DNA of 64,000 nucleotides from Lachnospiraceae bacterium (lineage in GTDB: Bacteria > Bacillota > Clostridia > Lachnospirales > Lachnospiraceae): NCBI GenBank assembly GCA_017548765.1, contig JAFYZH010000015.1:1-64000 (forward strand), given 5' to 3'. Below the pieces are notes generated by a model. That model saw nothing but the letters and a program-made list of their open reading frames with translations. It was not told where the DNA came from and did not search any database. A program made the position numbers and the translations under genes. Of this stretch, positions 41,792 through 50,841 are shown piece after piece (positions within the stretch are counted from its first letter, which is position 1; each line of letters begins with the position of its first letter).

Positions 41792-43066
41792 ATGCAGGAA
41801 AATGACCGCTTTACCGAGGAGATCTTTCGGGCACTCAACGGCGATGAAGCCATCGTCTGCGATAAGCTGGGGCTGAGTATTTCCACTTCAGATTCCGGCG
41901 TATATGTTCTTTGTGATGCGCGCTTTACACAGGCACGCATCTATCGTGCTGTCCCGATCGCAAAGCGGGAGACGAAGGGCGGACTGTACCTGCATTCGAA
42001 CCCGGAGGATCCGACATTTTCCGAGACGTTTACAAAGGTGTTGAACGAAACGGTGAGTCCGGAGACGGTGCGCCGTGAGAAGGAACATGTGCGTGAGATG
42101 GCCTCGGATCTGAAGACGCCGGAAGGGCGCCGCAGGTTCGGACGCGAGTTCTTAAACGAGATCGCCGACCTGGACATTCGTAAGATGGCGGGCAATGCGG
42201 GCGCTCTGTTTTATTCGCGCCAGCGTGAAAACCTGCAAAAGCATATCACAGAGAATTCACCCATCTTCGTAGGCCTGCCGATCGGCTTCCGCAGGCTGGA
42301 GATCCGCTCGGAGTCCGGGGACATCGAGATCTATTTAAGCCCCGGCACCGGTAAGGCGAAAACGCTTTCGTATCTCGATGTGCGAACGATCCACGGGGAT
42401 ATCGAAGTGGATGGACTGTTTACCGGTCCGGGCAGCGCGCCACGCGTACAGGATATGACGCTGGTGACGACGAAGGCAGACATCCGGGTCTGCAATATCT
42501 TTTCCCACTATATCGCGGCGCGTACCCTTTCGGGCGACTGCGATCTTTCCGATATCATCTGCGACGACCTGGCGGTGTCTGCACTTCGAAGCGGCGACGC
42601 GAGTCTGGAGCGGATAAAAGGGAAAAAACTGAGCATCGTAAAGAAGAGCGGGGATGTGCGACTGAATGAGACGGTCGTCAAAGCATTGGCCGCAGAATTA
42701 GACCGGGGCGACCTGAAAGCAAGTAAGGTGACGGCGGATCGTATGAAGATCACGTCGACCGGAGGCGATATCGATCTGGGGATCGAGGGCGATACGAAGG
42801 CCGTGATCCAAAGCGGACGCGGCGACATCGCGATCGACCTGGAGAACGGCTATAAAGGCTTCACCGCGAAGATCGAAGGGCGCATGCGCGGCGGATCGCC
42901 GCTGGAGACTGAAGTAGCCTACGGACGCTACCGAAAACGATTTACAGGGGATCAGAAGATCGCCTGCAATGAAAAGAAGTCGACGCTGGAGATCTCCGGC
43001 GGCGATAAACTGACCATCACGGGTACCATCCCGGCCGCAAGGAGAGCGGAACATGAAGGAACTTAA
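41792..43066 (+). CDS. DUF4097-like beta-repeat protein
   Basis: The 424-residue protein has a mixed N-terminal half and, from about residue 165, short repeats such as R-S-E-S-G-D-I-E-I, T-I-H-G-D-I-E-V, L-S-G-D-C-D-L, R-S-G-D-A-S-L, K-S-G-D-V-R-L, and S-T-G-G-D-I-D-L. This S-G-D-hydrophobic ladder is typical of DUF4097 proteins, thought to form a beta-helix. No signal peptide or membrane helix is visible. Its function is unknown. The last 14 bases overlap holA, so translation is coupled. Confidence 0.78.
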   Translation: MQENDRFTEEIFRALNGDEAIVCDKLGLSISTSDSGVYVLCDARFTQARIYRAVPIAKRETKGGLYLHSNPEDPTFSETFTKVLNETVSPETVRREKEHVREMASDLKTPEGRRRFGREFLNEIADLDIRKMAGNAGALFYSRQRENLQKHITENSPIFVGLPIGFRRLEIRSESGDIEIYLSPGTGKAKTLSYLDVRTIHGDIEVDGLFTGPGSAPRVQDMTLVTTKADIRVCNIFSHYIAARTLSGDCDLSDIICDDLAVSALRSGDASLERIKGKKLSIVKKSGDVRLNETVVKALAAELDRGDLKASKVTADRMKITSTGGDIDLGIEGDTKAVIQSGRGDIAIDLENGYKGFTAKIEGRMRGGSPLETEVAYGRYRKRFTGDQKIACNEKKSTLEISGGDKLTITGTIPAARRAEHEGT

Positions 43067-44033
43067 CGCGCAGATAAAAGAGAGAAAGTTTGCGAGAGTC
43101 TACCTGCTGTATGGCGAGGAGAGCTATTTGCGGAATTATTACGCGAAGGCGCTCATGAAGGCCGTAACGCAGGAAGACACGATGAACTGCGCTGTTTTTT
43201 CGGAAAATGATATCGACCTTTCCGCGTTTCGCGATTTCACGGAGACCCTGCCGTTTTTCGCAGAATACCGTTTCGCCCTGGTGCAGGATTCCGGCCTGTT
43301 TGCAAGATCCGCCGAAGACTGGGCGGAGTGCATCGCAAACCTTCCCGAGACGACGGTGGTCGTATTTAACGAGGAGAAGGCAGATAAGCGTACCAAACTG
43401 TTTAAGGCAGTAGAGAAGGTCGGCCGCGCGGTCGAAATGAAGAAGCCGGGCGAGGATGAACTTTTAAACTGGGTGCTGGCACGCTGCAAGGCGAACGGGC
43501 TTAAGATCACGCGTTCCGCAGCCGAAGAGTTCGTGATGCGGACCTCCGACAACATGGAGAATATGATCAGCGAGTTCGAGAAACTGGCGTCGTATGTCGA
43601 TGAGACGAAGGAGATCCGGATCGAAGACGTACAGGCGGTCACCACACTGTGGATCCAGAACCGCATTTTCCAGATGATGGATGCGATGGCAGAGGGGCGT
43701 GAGAAGAGTGCGCTTTCGATGTATTACGACCTCCTGGCGCTGAAGGAGCCGCCGATGCGGATCCTCTTCATGGTCGGGAAACTGATCCGTCAGTTGTTGC
43801 AGACGAAGGAGTTGCAGCGACTGGGGATGAACGCCGACGCGATCGCGAAACAACTGGCTGTCCGCCCGTTCGTTGCGAAGAAACTGCTGGGGCAGGCGAG
43901 ACGCTTCACGGAGGACCAGCTCGCTACATACGCGAAGACGTGCATCGAGATGGAACATGCGGTGAAGAAGGGCGACCTGGCGGATAAACTCGGGGCCGAA
44001 CTGGCCTTCGTTAAGATCGCACGGAGAGGCTGA
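43053..44033 (+). CDS. holA: DNA polymerase III subunit delta
   Basis: Delta opens the sliding clamp during clamp loading. The 326-residue protein matches HolA in length and pattern: V-Y-L-L-Y-G-E-E-S-Y-L near the start, V-V-V-F-N-E-E-K-A-D-K-R-T-K-L near residue 105 and the C-terminal R-I-L-F-M-V-G-K-L-I-R-Q-L-L segment. In many Firmicutes holA is followed by rpsT, as here. Confidence 0.94.
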   Translation: MKELNAQIKERKFARVYLLYGEESYLRNYYAKALMKAVTQEDTMNCAVFSENDIDLSAFRDFTETLPFFAEYRFALVQDSGLFARSAEDWAECIANLPETTVVVFNEEKADKRTKLFKAVEKVGRAVEMKKPGEDELLNWVLARCKANGLKITRSAAEEFVMRTSDNMENMISEFEKLASYVDETKEIRIEDVQAVTTLWIQNRIFQMMDAMAEGREKSALSMYYDLLALKEPPMRILFMVGKLIRQLLQTKELQRLGMNADAIAKQLAVRPFVAKKLLGQARRFTEDQLATYAKTCIEMEHAVKKGDLADKLGAELAFVKIARRG

Positions 44034-44077
44034 GGCGGGAAATGCTTCATTTTCCGTAAAAAAATTTGAAAAAGTGC

Positions 44078-44106
44078 TTGACTTTCCTTACGGGTTCGCG
44101 TATATT
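44078..44106 (+). promoter_or_regulatory. Promoter of rpsT
   Basis: TTGACT, 17 bases and TATATT, preceded by AAAGTGC and an A-rich tract. Confidence 0.85.
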
Positions 44107-44229
44107 TATTGAGTATGCGTCGTATTACGTGTCTCAATAGATAGGACGCATGAAACGCCCGGTATGAGAGAAAGACTTCACTCTCCTTTTGATCGTACTG
44201 AATCGTATGAATTATATGGAGGTGCCATA

Positions 44230-44493
44230 ATGGCAAACATTAAATCCGCAAAGAAGCGTATTGACGTTATCAAGACCAGAACCGAACGTAACAAGGCTAT
44301 CAAGTCTAAGGTTAAGACCTATGTGAAGAAGGTTGATGCCGCAGTTGCAGCAGGTGATAAGGCCGTAGCTTCTGCAGCGCTGAAGGATGCGATCTCTGAG
44401 ATCTCCAAAGCGCAGAGCAAGGGCGTATACCACAGAAATACCGCTTCCCGCAAGATTTCCCGTTTGACGATTGCTGTAAACGGTATTGCTTGA
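44230..44493 (+). CDS. rpsT: 30S ribosomal protein S20
   Basis: The 87-residue basic helical protein begins M-A-N-I-K-S-A-K-K-R and ends with A-S-R-K-I-S-R-L, as in S20. The start at 44230 follows GGAGG by 7 bases. It has its own promoter, leader and terminator. Confidence 0.97.
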   Translation: MANIKSAKKRIDVIKTRTERNKAIKSKVKTYVKKVDAAVAAGDKAVASAALKDAISEISKAQSKGVYHRNTASRKISRLTIAVNGIA

Positions 44494-44542
44494 TCGAAAG
44501 ACTTAAAGCAACTATCTGCCCATCGGGCATGAGATCAAATAG

Positions 44543-44578
44543 AGCTGACACAGACTAACCCACTGTGCCGGCTTTTTT
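44543..44578 (+). terminator. Terminator after rpsT
   Basis: AGCTGACACAG pairs with CTGTGCCGGCT with one mismatch; six T follow. The rest of the gap to 44821 holds no gene, an A-rich tract and a promoter. Confidence 0.8.
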
Positions 44579-44737
44579 GATTCTCAGCACGCCTTCAGAG
44601 CGCACGAAAATCGTTATATGACCCGAAAAATGCATTGTCCGAAAACGTGGAACGGAGAATTCGTTAGAAAGGGTCGGAATCCGTGAAAAATAAAAAGCAA
44701 AAAGACGCGAATTTATTAAAAAAAATGAAAAAAGAGG

Positions 44738-44766
44738 GCGACAAAATCAAAAATGTGTGCTACAAT
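44738..44766 (+). promoter_or_regulatory. Promoter of the large coiled-coil gene
   Basis: GCGACA, 17 bases and TACAAT with an extended TG (TGCTACAAT). Confidence 0.6.
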
Positions 44767-44821
44767 GTTAGAAAAGGGGGAAACTACCTCAAAATAAGTG
44801 ATGTGATGGAGTGAAGGTTGC

Positions 44822-47638
44822 ATGAATGAGAAACAACAAGACTTACTAAATCTAATCAACGAACTAGAAGGAAAACTCCAAAATGAATTGGAGAACCGGG
44901 TTTCTGCGTTGGAATCACAGAAGGGGATGCTGGATGAGAAGAACACAGCGCTGGATTCGGAACGCCAGAACATTTTGGACCGTGTGACTGCTCTTGAGAC
45001 TGAGAAGACCGAGATGAGTTCGAAGTTTGCTCAGATGGTAGAGCAGAAGTCCCAGGTTGAGGCGCAGTTTAAGGAGATGGACGCGCAGAAGAGCGAGCTG
45101 GAGTCCCGCTTTGTTGCGTTGGATGAGAAGCGGATCGAACTCGAGAAGCGTTTCGGAGCGATCGACGAGCAGAAGACCTTGCTTCAGAGTCGTATCTCCG
45201 CGGTGGACGGACAGAACGCCGAGATGGATAAGAAGATCAACGAGGTAAATGCGCAGACGCAGAACTTCACCAACAGCATGGATGATCTGAGTCGCCGTAT
45301 CTCGGAGATGCAGAGCGGTATGGAGGCCATGGTCACGCAGAAGGCGGACGTGGAGCGTACCCTCGTGCAGATGGATAATCAGCGCAGCGAACTGCAGCAG
45401 CGCATGAACGATCTGGAGACAGACCGTCAGAATGTTCAGGGATCTTTGAACCAGCTGAATGAGAAGTACGCCAGCTACGAAGAGACCATCAACAGCATGC
45501 AGGAGCAGAAGGCTGTATTCGAGCAGACATTGGCCACGATGACATCGCAGAAGATGGAACTCAAGAATGCGATGAACACGATGATGATCCGCAAGAATGA
45601 TATGACCGTCGAGATGTCGAAACTGGACGACCAGAAGAAGCAGCTCCGCCAGAGTTATTCCGAACTCGAGCACGAGAAGGATGAACTGGCAGCCGAGCTC
45701 GTTTCCCTGCAGGAGCGCAGAGGCGAGTTGGAGAAGGGCTTCGCTGTAGTTGACAGCCAGAAGGAAGAGCTGACCCGTCGCTTTGAAGCTTGCGATGAGC
45801 AGAAGCGTCAGTTGCAGGACGGTCTCGATGAACTCGAGAGCATCCGTGGTGACGTTCGTAATGCGGTTGCATCCATCGATGGTTCCATCGAAGAAGCACA
45901 CCATACATTCGACGGCATCCGTGAGGAACTGGAAGGTCTTCGTAACCACGCCGCACTCGCAGATGATGTTGACGATACCGGATATTTCTGTTCCGTATGT
46001 TGCTGTCCGATCGAGCCCGGCATGACCGAGTGTCCGATCTGTGGCACACCGATCGATCCGGATACATTTGCCGATGCAGAAGAGCGCGCAGCTAAGAAGA
46101 AGGCTGAGCAGGAAGCAGCAGAGGCAGCAGCTAGAGCAGAAGCAGAAGCTAAGGCAGCTGCAGAGGCAGCAGCGAAGGCAGAAGCTGAGAAGAAGGCAGC
46201 TGAGGAAGCGGCAGCAGCAGCGAAGGCTGAGGCAGAAGCAAAGGCAGCAGCTGAGGCAGCAGAAGCAGCAGCGAAGGCTGAGGCAGAGGCAGCGGCTAGA
46301 GCAGAGGCAGAGGCAGTAGCAGCGGCAGCTGAGGCAGCAGCGGCAGCAGAAGCAGCAGCGAAGGCTGAGGCAGAAGCAAAGGCAGCAGCTGAGGCAGAGG
46401 CAGCAGCAAAGGCTGAAGCAGAGAAGAAGGCGGCTGAGGAAGCTGCAGCAGCGACGAAGGCAGCTGAAGAGGAAAAGGCTAAAAAGGCTGACGGTAAAGT
46501 GGTTGAGTCCGCTGACGGATCCGTTGTATACGAGATCCAGTCCGCAGTTGAGGTGGACGTTGTATCACCCGCTGACGTTACTGCAACTGAAAACTATAAA
46601 TATCGTCTGGTTGACGGAGAGATCTACATCGACCAGTACATCGGAACCGGTGCGAAGGACGTACATCTTCCCGACACCATCGAAGGCTTTAAGGTCGTTG
46701 CGATCTCCGCAAGAGCTTTCTGCCGTAACGAAGAGATCGAGAACGTTTACTTCTCCGACGCGATCCGTTTCGTAGGTTCCGAAGCGTTCCATGGTTGTGA
46801 GAACCTGAAGAAGGTCATCTTCTCCCCGGCTCTTAAGACGATCCGCAGCTACGCATTCAGCTATTGTACGAGCCTTGCGATCGCAGATCTTCCTGAGGAG
46901 ACGAAGGATGTCGGAAACGGCGCTTTCTACCGTTGTGCGATCAAGACGATCAACTTCCCGGCAGGTACGACCTACATCAGCCAGAACGTATGTGCACACT
47001 GTAAGGATCTCGTAACGGCAGTCCTTCCGGACGGTATCTCCGTTATCGAGCAGAACGCGTTCAACGAATGTACATCGCTTACCGATATCAACATTCCGAA
47101 CAGCGTTATCGCGATCGAGGATAAGGCGCTTTACAACTGCCGCAGCCTCGGACGTATCACCATTTCCCCGATGGCTACCCGCCTCGGAAACCGTATCTTC
47201 TTCCCGAAGATGGGTCAGAACATGATCCCGAAGCTCGTGATCTTCTGTGCGAACAACTCGCCGATCCAGAGCTACTGCAAGGCAAACAACATCCGTACGA
47301 AGTCTGCAGGCGGCTTCCCGTCTCACTTCGGTAACACGAAGAACCGTGCATACTGCATGGAATTCTCCTTCTGGCTTGCAGATATGGATAACCAGGATCG
47401 TGACGATCTGGTAAATGAAATGGTCGACAAGTTCCACATTGCCCGCTATGAGGCAGAGGACGATGTAGTTGAGGATATCGGCTACAACAAGGAACTGCAC
47501 GCTTACATGAACATCGATATGACAGAGGCAGATGGTAAGGATCTCTGCGCGGCACTTCCTACCGCAACCTACATCAAGATCCTGCACACCTACGAAGGTG
47601 AGATCGATGAGAACGCAAACGTTATGGTCGATTATTGA
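44822..47638 (+). CDS. Large coiled-coil protein with zinc ribbon and BspA-type leucine-rich repeats
   Basis: The 938-residue protein has four parts. Residues 1-370 are an uninterrupted coiled coil with a repeated pattern around D-E/S-Q-K-x-E-L. About 387-412 is a zinc ribbon (C-S-V-C-C-C-P-I ... C-P-I-C-G). About 415-556 is an Ala/Glu/Lys-rich helix made of tandem repeats. About 590-830 are LRR_5 (BspA/treponemal) repeats such as I-E-N-V-Y-F-S-D-A-I-R-F-V-G-S-E-A-F. A final ~100-residue acidic domain closes it. No signal peptide or anchor is seen, so it is probably cytoplasmic, unlike most BspA-repeat proteins. A structural or scaffold role is possible but unproven. It forms its own transcription unit. 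Confidence 0.85.
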   Translation: MNEKQQDLLNLINELEGKLQNELENRVSALESQKGMLDEKNTALDSERQNILDRVTALETEKTEMSSKFAQMVEQKSQVEAQFKEMDAQKSELESRFVALDEKRIELEKRFGAIDEQKTLLQSRISAVDGQNAEMDKKINEVNAQTQNFTNSMDDLSRRISEMQSGMEAMVTQKADVERTLVQMDNQRSELQQRMNDLETDRQNVQGSLNQLNEKYASYEETINSMQEQKAVFEQTLATMTSQKMELKNAMNTMMIRKNDMTVEMSKLDDQKKQLRQSYSELEHEKDELAAELVSLQERRGELEKGFAVVDSQKEELTRRFEACDEQKRQLQDGLDELESIRGDVRNAVASIDGSIEEAHHTFDGIREELEGLRNHAALADDVDDTGYFCSVCCCPIEPGMTECPICGTPIDPDTFADAEERAAKKKAEQEAAEAAARAEAEAKAAAEAAAKAEAEKKAAEEAAAAAKAEAEAKAAAEAAEAAAKAEAEAAARAEAEAVAAAAEAAAAAEAAAKAEAEAKAAAEAEAAAKAEAEKKAAEEAAAATKAAEEEKAKKADGKVVESADGSVVYEIQSAVEVDVVSPADVTATENYKYRLVDGEIYIDQYIGTGAKDVHLPDTIEGFKVVAISARAFCRNEEIENVYFSDAIRFVGSEAFHGCENLKKVIFSPALKTIRSYAFSYCTSLAIADLPEETKDVGNGAFYRCAIKTINFPAGTTYISQNVCAHCKDLVTAVLPDGISVIEQNAFNECTSLTDINIPNSVIAIEDKALYNCRSLGRITISPMATRLGNRIFFPKMGQNMIPKLVIFCANNSPIQSYCKANNIRTKSAGGFPSHFGNTKNRAYCMEFSFWLADMDNQDRDDLVNEMVDKFHIARYEAEDDVVEDIGYNKELHAYMNIDMTEADGKDLCAALPTATYIKILHTYEGEIDENANVMVDY
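46080..46480 (+). repeat. Intragenic Ala/Glu/Lys-coding repeat
   Basis: The DNA consists of imperfect short units around GCAGCAGAGGCAGAAGC. Some longer stretches recur exactly, for example a 40-plus-base run near 46212 and again near 46352. It is a likely place for length change. Confidence 0.85.
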
Positions 47639-47668
47639 TGCAAAACGAAATACTATTTGAATAATTCA

Positions 47669-47702
47669 AGCAGGCACCGGTTCTTCGGTGCCTGTTTTTT
47701 AA
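47669..47702 (+). terminator. Terminator after the coiled-coil gene
   Basis: CAGGCACCG pairs with CGGTGCCTG around a small loop, with six T behind. Confidence 0.92.
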
Positions 47703-47762
47703 TGTTGTCGTAAGAGGTGAATTAATAATTCCTTACGAAATCTTACAAAGTTTTACGGTGGA

Positions 47763-47791
47763 TTGACCAGGCATATGCGGCATGATAAAAT
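47763..47791 (+). promoter_or_regulatory. Promoter of the first CPBP-like gene
   Basis: TTGACC, 17 bases and TAAAAT with TGA directly in front. A GAGAACC/GGTTCTC hairpin (47809-47844) lies in the leader. Confidence 0.65.
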
Positions 47792-47869
47792 GGTTCCATC
47801 AGTATTTGAGAACCGAGGGTAAAGCCCGGGAGAGGGGGTTCTCAGGTTAGAAAATAGGAGGGAATTTTT

Positions 47870-48661
47870 ATGGAAAGAATTTTGCGTCTGGCAACGCCGT
47901 TTATCATTTACCTGGTTGCGGAAGTTATCTTCTCGCTCGTAATTTTGGGAACGGCTCTTGGGGTGATCTCAGGGACTACTTCGGTCGATGCGGGTGTAAA
48001 AACAGTCGTAGATATGCCGATGATGCTGTTTGGAGCATGTACTGTTATCTTCCTGTTCTTGTGGATGAAAGACCGCGAGCAGGACGGCTACGAGGGCAAT
48101 GAGATGTCGAAGCCGATGTGGCTGGTACTGCCTGTGATCGGACTTGTTTTCGCTTTGGGTGAGATCTACGCGGTACGTGGAATGCTGAACCGCGAACTCA
48201 GTGAGGTTTTCTTCGGAGTATCCGAATATGCGATGGAAGCCTTTAAGCAGCTTCCGACCTTCTTCCTCGCTATAGTTATTCTTCGGCCGGTATGTTTTGA
48301 ATTCCTGCTTCGAGGGATGTTCCATCAGCGCCTTCGTGAGGAGTCGGGTCCGATCCCGACGATCGTTATCGTTGGTATTGCATCCATATTACTGTACCGT
48401 AGCGTGGATCTGGTCCTCATGAGTGTGATCCTGTCCATCGTCTATGAGTATTATCGCAATCTGGCGGCACCGCTTATCGTAAGTGTCAGCTATTCGATCG
48501 GATGCTTTATGTTTTACGCTATGAGCGGCTCATTGCCCGGCTTAAGCGGAGACATGAACCTTCTGGTGCCTCTCATGATGCTGATCTGCGTTGCAGGCGT
48601 TGGTTTCTGCGTATTCATGATCTTCCGTAAGCACAACAATCCTTACGGTTCGAAATGGTAA
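47870..48661 (+). CDS. CPBP-like membrane protein with degenerate active site
   Basis: The 263-residue protein has about seven membrane helices. The segment V-C-F-E-F-L-L-R-G-M-F-H-Q-R-L stands where the CPBP/Abi family has E-E-x-x-x-R (usually C-E-E-L-x-F-R-G): the first Glu is replaced by Phe while the second Glu and Arg remain. The usual second motif F-x-x-x-H is not seen; instead it reads I-L-L-Y-R. It is thus likely an inactive relative of the intact protein coded next. CPBP proteins are glutamic-type intramembrane proteases that cut prenylated or hydrophobic peptides or protect against bacteriocins. Confidence 0.7.
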   Translation: MERILRLATPFIIYLVAEVIFSLVILGTALGVISGTTSVDAGVKTVVDMPMMLFGACTVIFLFLWMKDREQDGYEGNEMSKPMWLVLPVIGLVFALGEIYAVRGMLNRELSEVFFGVSEYAMEAFKQLPTFFLAIVILRPVCFEFLLRGMFHQRLREESGPIPTIVIVGIASILLYRSVDLVLMSVILSIVYEYYRNLAAPLIVSVSYSIGCFMFYAMSGSLPGLSGDMNLLVPLMMLICVAGVGFCVFMIFRKHNNPYGSKW

Positions 48662-48667
48662 ATGCTT

Positions 48668-48702
48668 ATCCGGGTGAATGCTTGTAATTCACCCGGATTT
48701 GT
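48668..48702 (+). terminator. Terminator between the two CPBP-like genes
   Basis: ATCCGGGTGAAT and ATTCACCCGGAT make a 12-bp perfect stem; only TTTG follows, so read-through is possible. Confidence 0.7.
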
Positions 48703-48764
48703 GTTAAACTGATACTGTCGTTTTGGCACGACCGAAGGAGACCCGAAAACAGAGGAAAGACGCG

Positions 48765-49589
48765 ATGAACCAGAAAGTATATAATTTCCTGATAAGCTTG
48801 ATCCCGTTCGCCGTATTCGTCGGCGTCACGCTGGTCGTCTATTCCGTTTTTTCGATCTACGCATCTGCGGTCACACATGATGTGAATGAGGCTGAGGACT
48901 TCATCAACAAGTACCTCTTGCATCTGACCGCAGCCATTGACGCGATACTGATCCCGATCTTTTACTTGATGTGGAAGAGCGATCGAATAGCTTATCCGCT
49001 GAAAAAAACGAATATGCCGATCTTTACATGGTCCATCCTGACCCTGATCGGAGCTTCGGCCTGTCTGGCCCTGAATTACCTGCTCAGCATGTTTATGCCG
49101 AAGGCCATTTTGGACACGTATGATAGTGCGAGCGAAGTCCTTTGGAATGAGAACCTGATGTGGCTTTCGTTTGTGGCTGTCGTGATCCTGGCGCCTCTGT
49201 GCGAGGAGTTGATGTTCCGTGGCCTGATCTACACGAGGATGCGCGTCATTTTGAAGGCTCCGTATACGATCCTGATCTCGGCGCTTTTATTTGGCTTTTA
49301 TCACGGGAATGCCTTACAGTTCATGTATGCATTTATGTTGGGAATCATCCTGGCCTATATGATGGAGACCTACCGAAACATTTGGGCTCCGATCGTCGTT
49401 CACGCCTCGGCGAACCTGATCTCGTGGTTTTTAACTTACGTCGTGATGATTCCGTCCGATGAGGGCGGAAGATTGGATTATTCCATATTATGCGGAAACC
49501 TGCTGATCACATTTACCGGCCTGTTCGGTATTGTATATACAAAAAAGAAAATTTCTAAGAAATCAAAGAGTGAGGAACAACATGAGTAA
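48765..49589 (+). CDS. CPBP family intramembrane metalloprotease-like protein
   Basis: The 274-residue membrane protein has the complete CPBP pattern: L-C-E-E-L-M-F-R-G-L (E-E-x-x-x-R), F-G-F-Y-H-G-N (His motif) and V-V-H-A-S-A-N-L (His/Asn motif). Family members cleave within membranes; bacterial ones serve in prenyl-protein processing, peptide maturation or immunity to bacteriocins. No bacteriocin precursor is seen nearby. ATG 48765 is chosen with GAGGAAAG upstream; a TTG 42 bases earlier is another option. The last 8 bases overlap the glycosyltransferase gene. Confidence 0.87.
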   Translation: MNQKVYNFLISLIPFAVFVGVTLVVYSVFSIYASAVTHDVNEAEDFINKYLLHLTAAIDAILIPIFYLMWKSDRIAYPLKKTNMPIFTWSILTLIGASACLALNYLLSMFMPKAILDTYDSASEVLWNENLMWLSFVAVVILAPLCEELMFRGLIYTRMRVILKAPYTILISALLFGFYHGNALQFMYAFMLGIILAYMMETYRNIWAPIVVHASANLISWFLTYVVMIPSDEGGRLDYSILCGNLLITFTGLFGIVYTKKKISKKSKSEEQHE

Positions 49590-50604
49590 ACTGATCACTA
49601 TCGCAGTCCCTTGTTATAATTCGGCTGCCTACATGGAGAAATGTATTCAGAGCCTTTTGGTAGGCGGAGAGGATGTGGAGATCCTGATCGTGGATGATGG
49701 TTCACAGAAGGACGACACACCCGCGATCGCAGATCGCTTAGCGAAAGAACACCCGACCATCATCCGTGCCATCCATCAGGAGAATAAAGGACACGGCGGC
49801 GCGGTAAATACCGGTATCGCAAATGCGACAGGTAAATACTTCAAGGTCTGCGACAGCGACGACTGGTTCGACGCTCTTGCATTTACCAAGATCATCAAAA
49901 CGCTGAAGGCTGTAGAGAAGAAGGGCGGAGTAGATATGCTCGTCGCTAACTATATCTACGACAAAGTCGGCGTTAAGAATAAGGCAGTCATGAAGTATGA
50001 CAACGCCCTTCCTCAGAATAAGATCTTCACCTGGAAGGACGCAAAGAGACTTAAGGTGGGTCAGTACATCCTGATGCACTCCGTTGTATACCGCACCGGC
50101 CTGCTTCGCGAGTCCGGCCTGCAGCTTCCGGAGCACACCTTCTATGTAGATAATATCTTCGTTTATTATCCGCTGCCGTACGTTAAGAAGATCTGCTATG
50201 TGAACGTGGATCTCTATCATTACTTCATCGGCCGCGACGATCAGTCGGTCAATGAATCCGTCATGATCTCACGTATCGACCAGCAGCTGCGCGTAAACCG
50301 CATTATGATCGATTCCTACGAACTGTCGAAGTTCAAGGATAAGAAACTGGCAAACTATATGTACCAGTACCTGGGCATCATCATGACCGTTTCTTCCATT
50401 CTTCTGGTACGCATGGGAACGAAAGAGAGCCTGGCAGAGAAGAAGAAACTCTGGGAGGATCTCAAGAAGCACGACAAGAAGATGTACAACAAATTGCGTT
50501 ATCGCACCTTCCTCGGCATCGGCATGAACCTGCCCGGAAGCGTCGGCAGAAAGATCATGCTCTGGGGATATGATTTCGCACAGAAGCACTTTGGATTCAA
50601 CTGA
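49582..50604 (+). CDS. Family 2 glycosyltransferase
   Basis: The 340-residue protein has the GT-A fold start L-I-T-I-A-V-P-C-Y-N, V-D-D-G-S near residue 37, and the D-x-D-like D-S-D-D-W near residue 92. It transfers a sugar from a nucleotide donor to a cell-surface acceptor. No membrane helix is seen. Its start overlaps the CPBP gene end, so the two are translated together. A structured RNA candidate begins at its stop codon. Confidence 0.92.
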   Translation: MSKLITIAVPCYNSAAYMEKCIQSLLVGGEDVEILIVDDGSQKDDTPAIADRLAKEHPTIIRAIHQENKGHGGAVNTGIANATGKYFKVCDSDDWFDALAFTKIIKTLKAVEKKGGVDMLVANYIYDKVGVKNKAVMKYDNALPQNKIFTWKDAKRLKVGQYILMHSVVYRTGLLRESGLQLPEHTFYVDNIFVYYPLPYVKKICYVNVDLYHYFIGRDDQSVNESVMISRIDQQLRVNRIMIDSYELSKFKDKKLANYMYQYLGIIMTVSSILLVRMGTKESLAEKKKLWEDLKKHDKKMYNKLRYRTFLGIGMNLPGSVGRKIMLWGYDFAQKHFGFN

Positions 50605-50774
50605 TATGATACAAGGGCGTCAAAGTCCCGGACGTGCATGCGTGCATGCACAGGACGGACCTTGACGCCCGAACAAACATGAGCCGCACCGGTGACGAAG
50701 GAACCGAAGAGTGCGGCGAATGATTGTAGGATTTCGAGAGTGCGAAGCACGGAGAAATCCGTGGTATCATATCA
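50602..50774 (+). ncRNA. Candidate structured RNA, copy 2
   Basis: The 173-nt element starts at the glycosyltransferase stop codon. The outer stem TGATATGATAC/GTATCATATCA closes it. Inside are the hairpin GGGCGTCAA/TTGACGCCC (50615-50670), the conserved run GAACAAACATGAGCC (50671-50685), stem GCCGCAC/GTGCGGC (50683-50717) and stem GGATTTC/GAAATCC (50729-50760) holding GTGC-GAA-GCAC. Loop sequences equal those of copy 1 at 30294 while stems differ with pairing kept. Confidence 0.7.
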
Positions 50775-50784
50775 AAGTAAAGCA

Positions 50785-50820
50785 GGCGTCAAAGTCCCGG
50801 ACGTGCTTGATGCACTTCCG
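50785..50820 (+). repeat. Partial duplicate of the RNA element's 5' hairpin
   Basis: 22 bases starting GGCGTCAAAGTCCCGG are identical to 50616-50637, 169 bases upstream. The duplicate then forms its own hairpin with TTCCGGGACC and stops there. Confidence 0.75.
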
Positions 50821-50841
50821 GGACCTTGTTATTTGAGAGAA

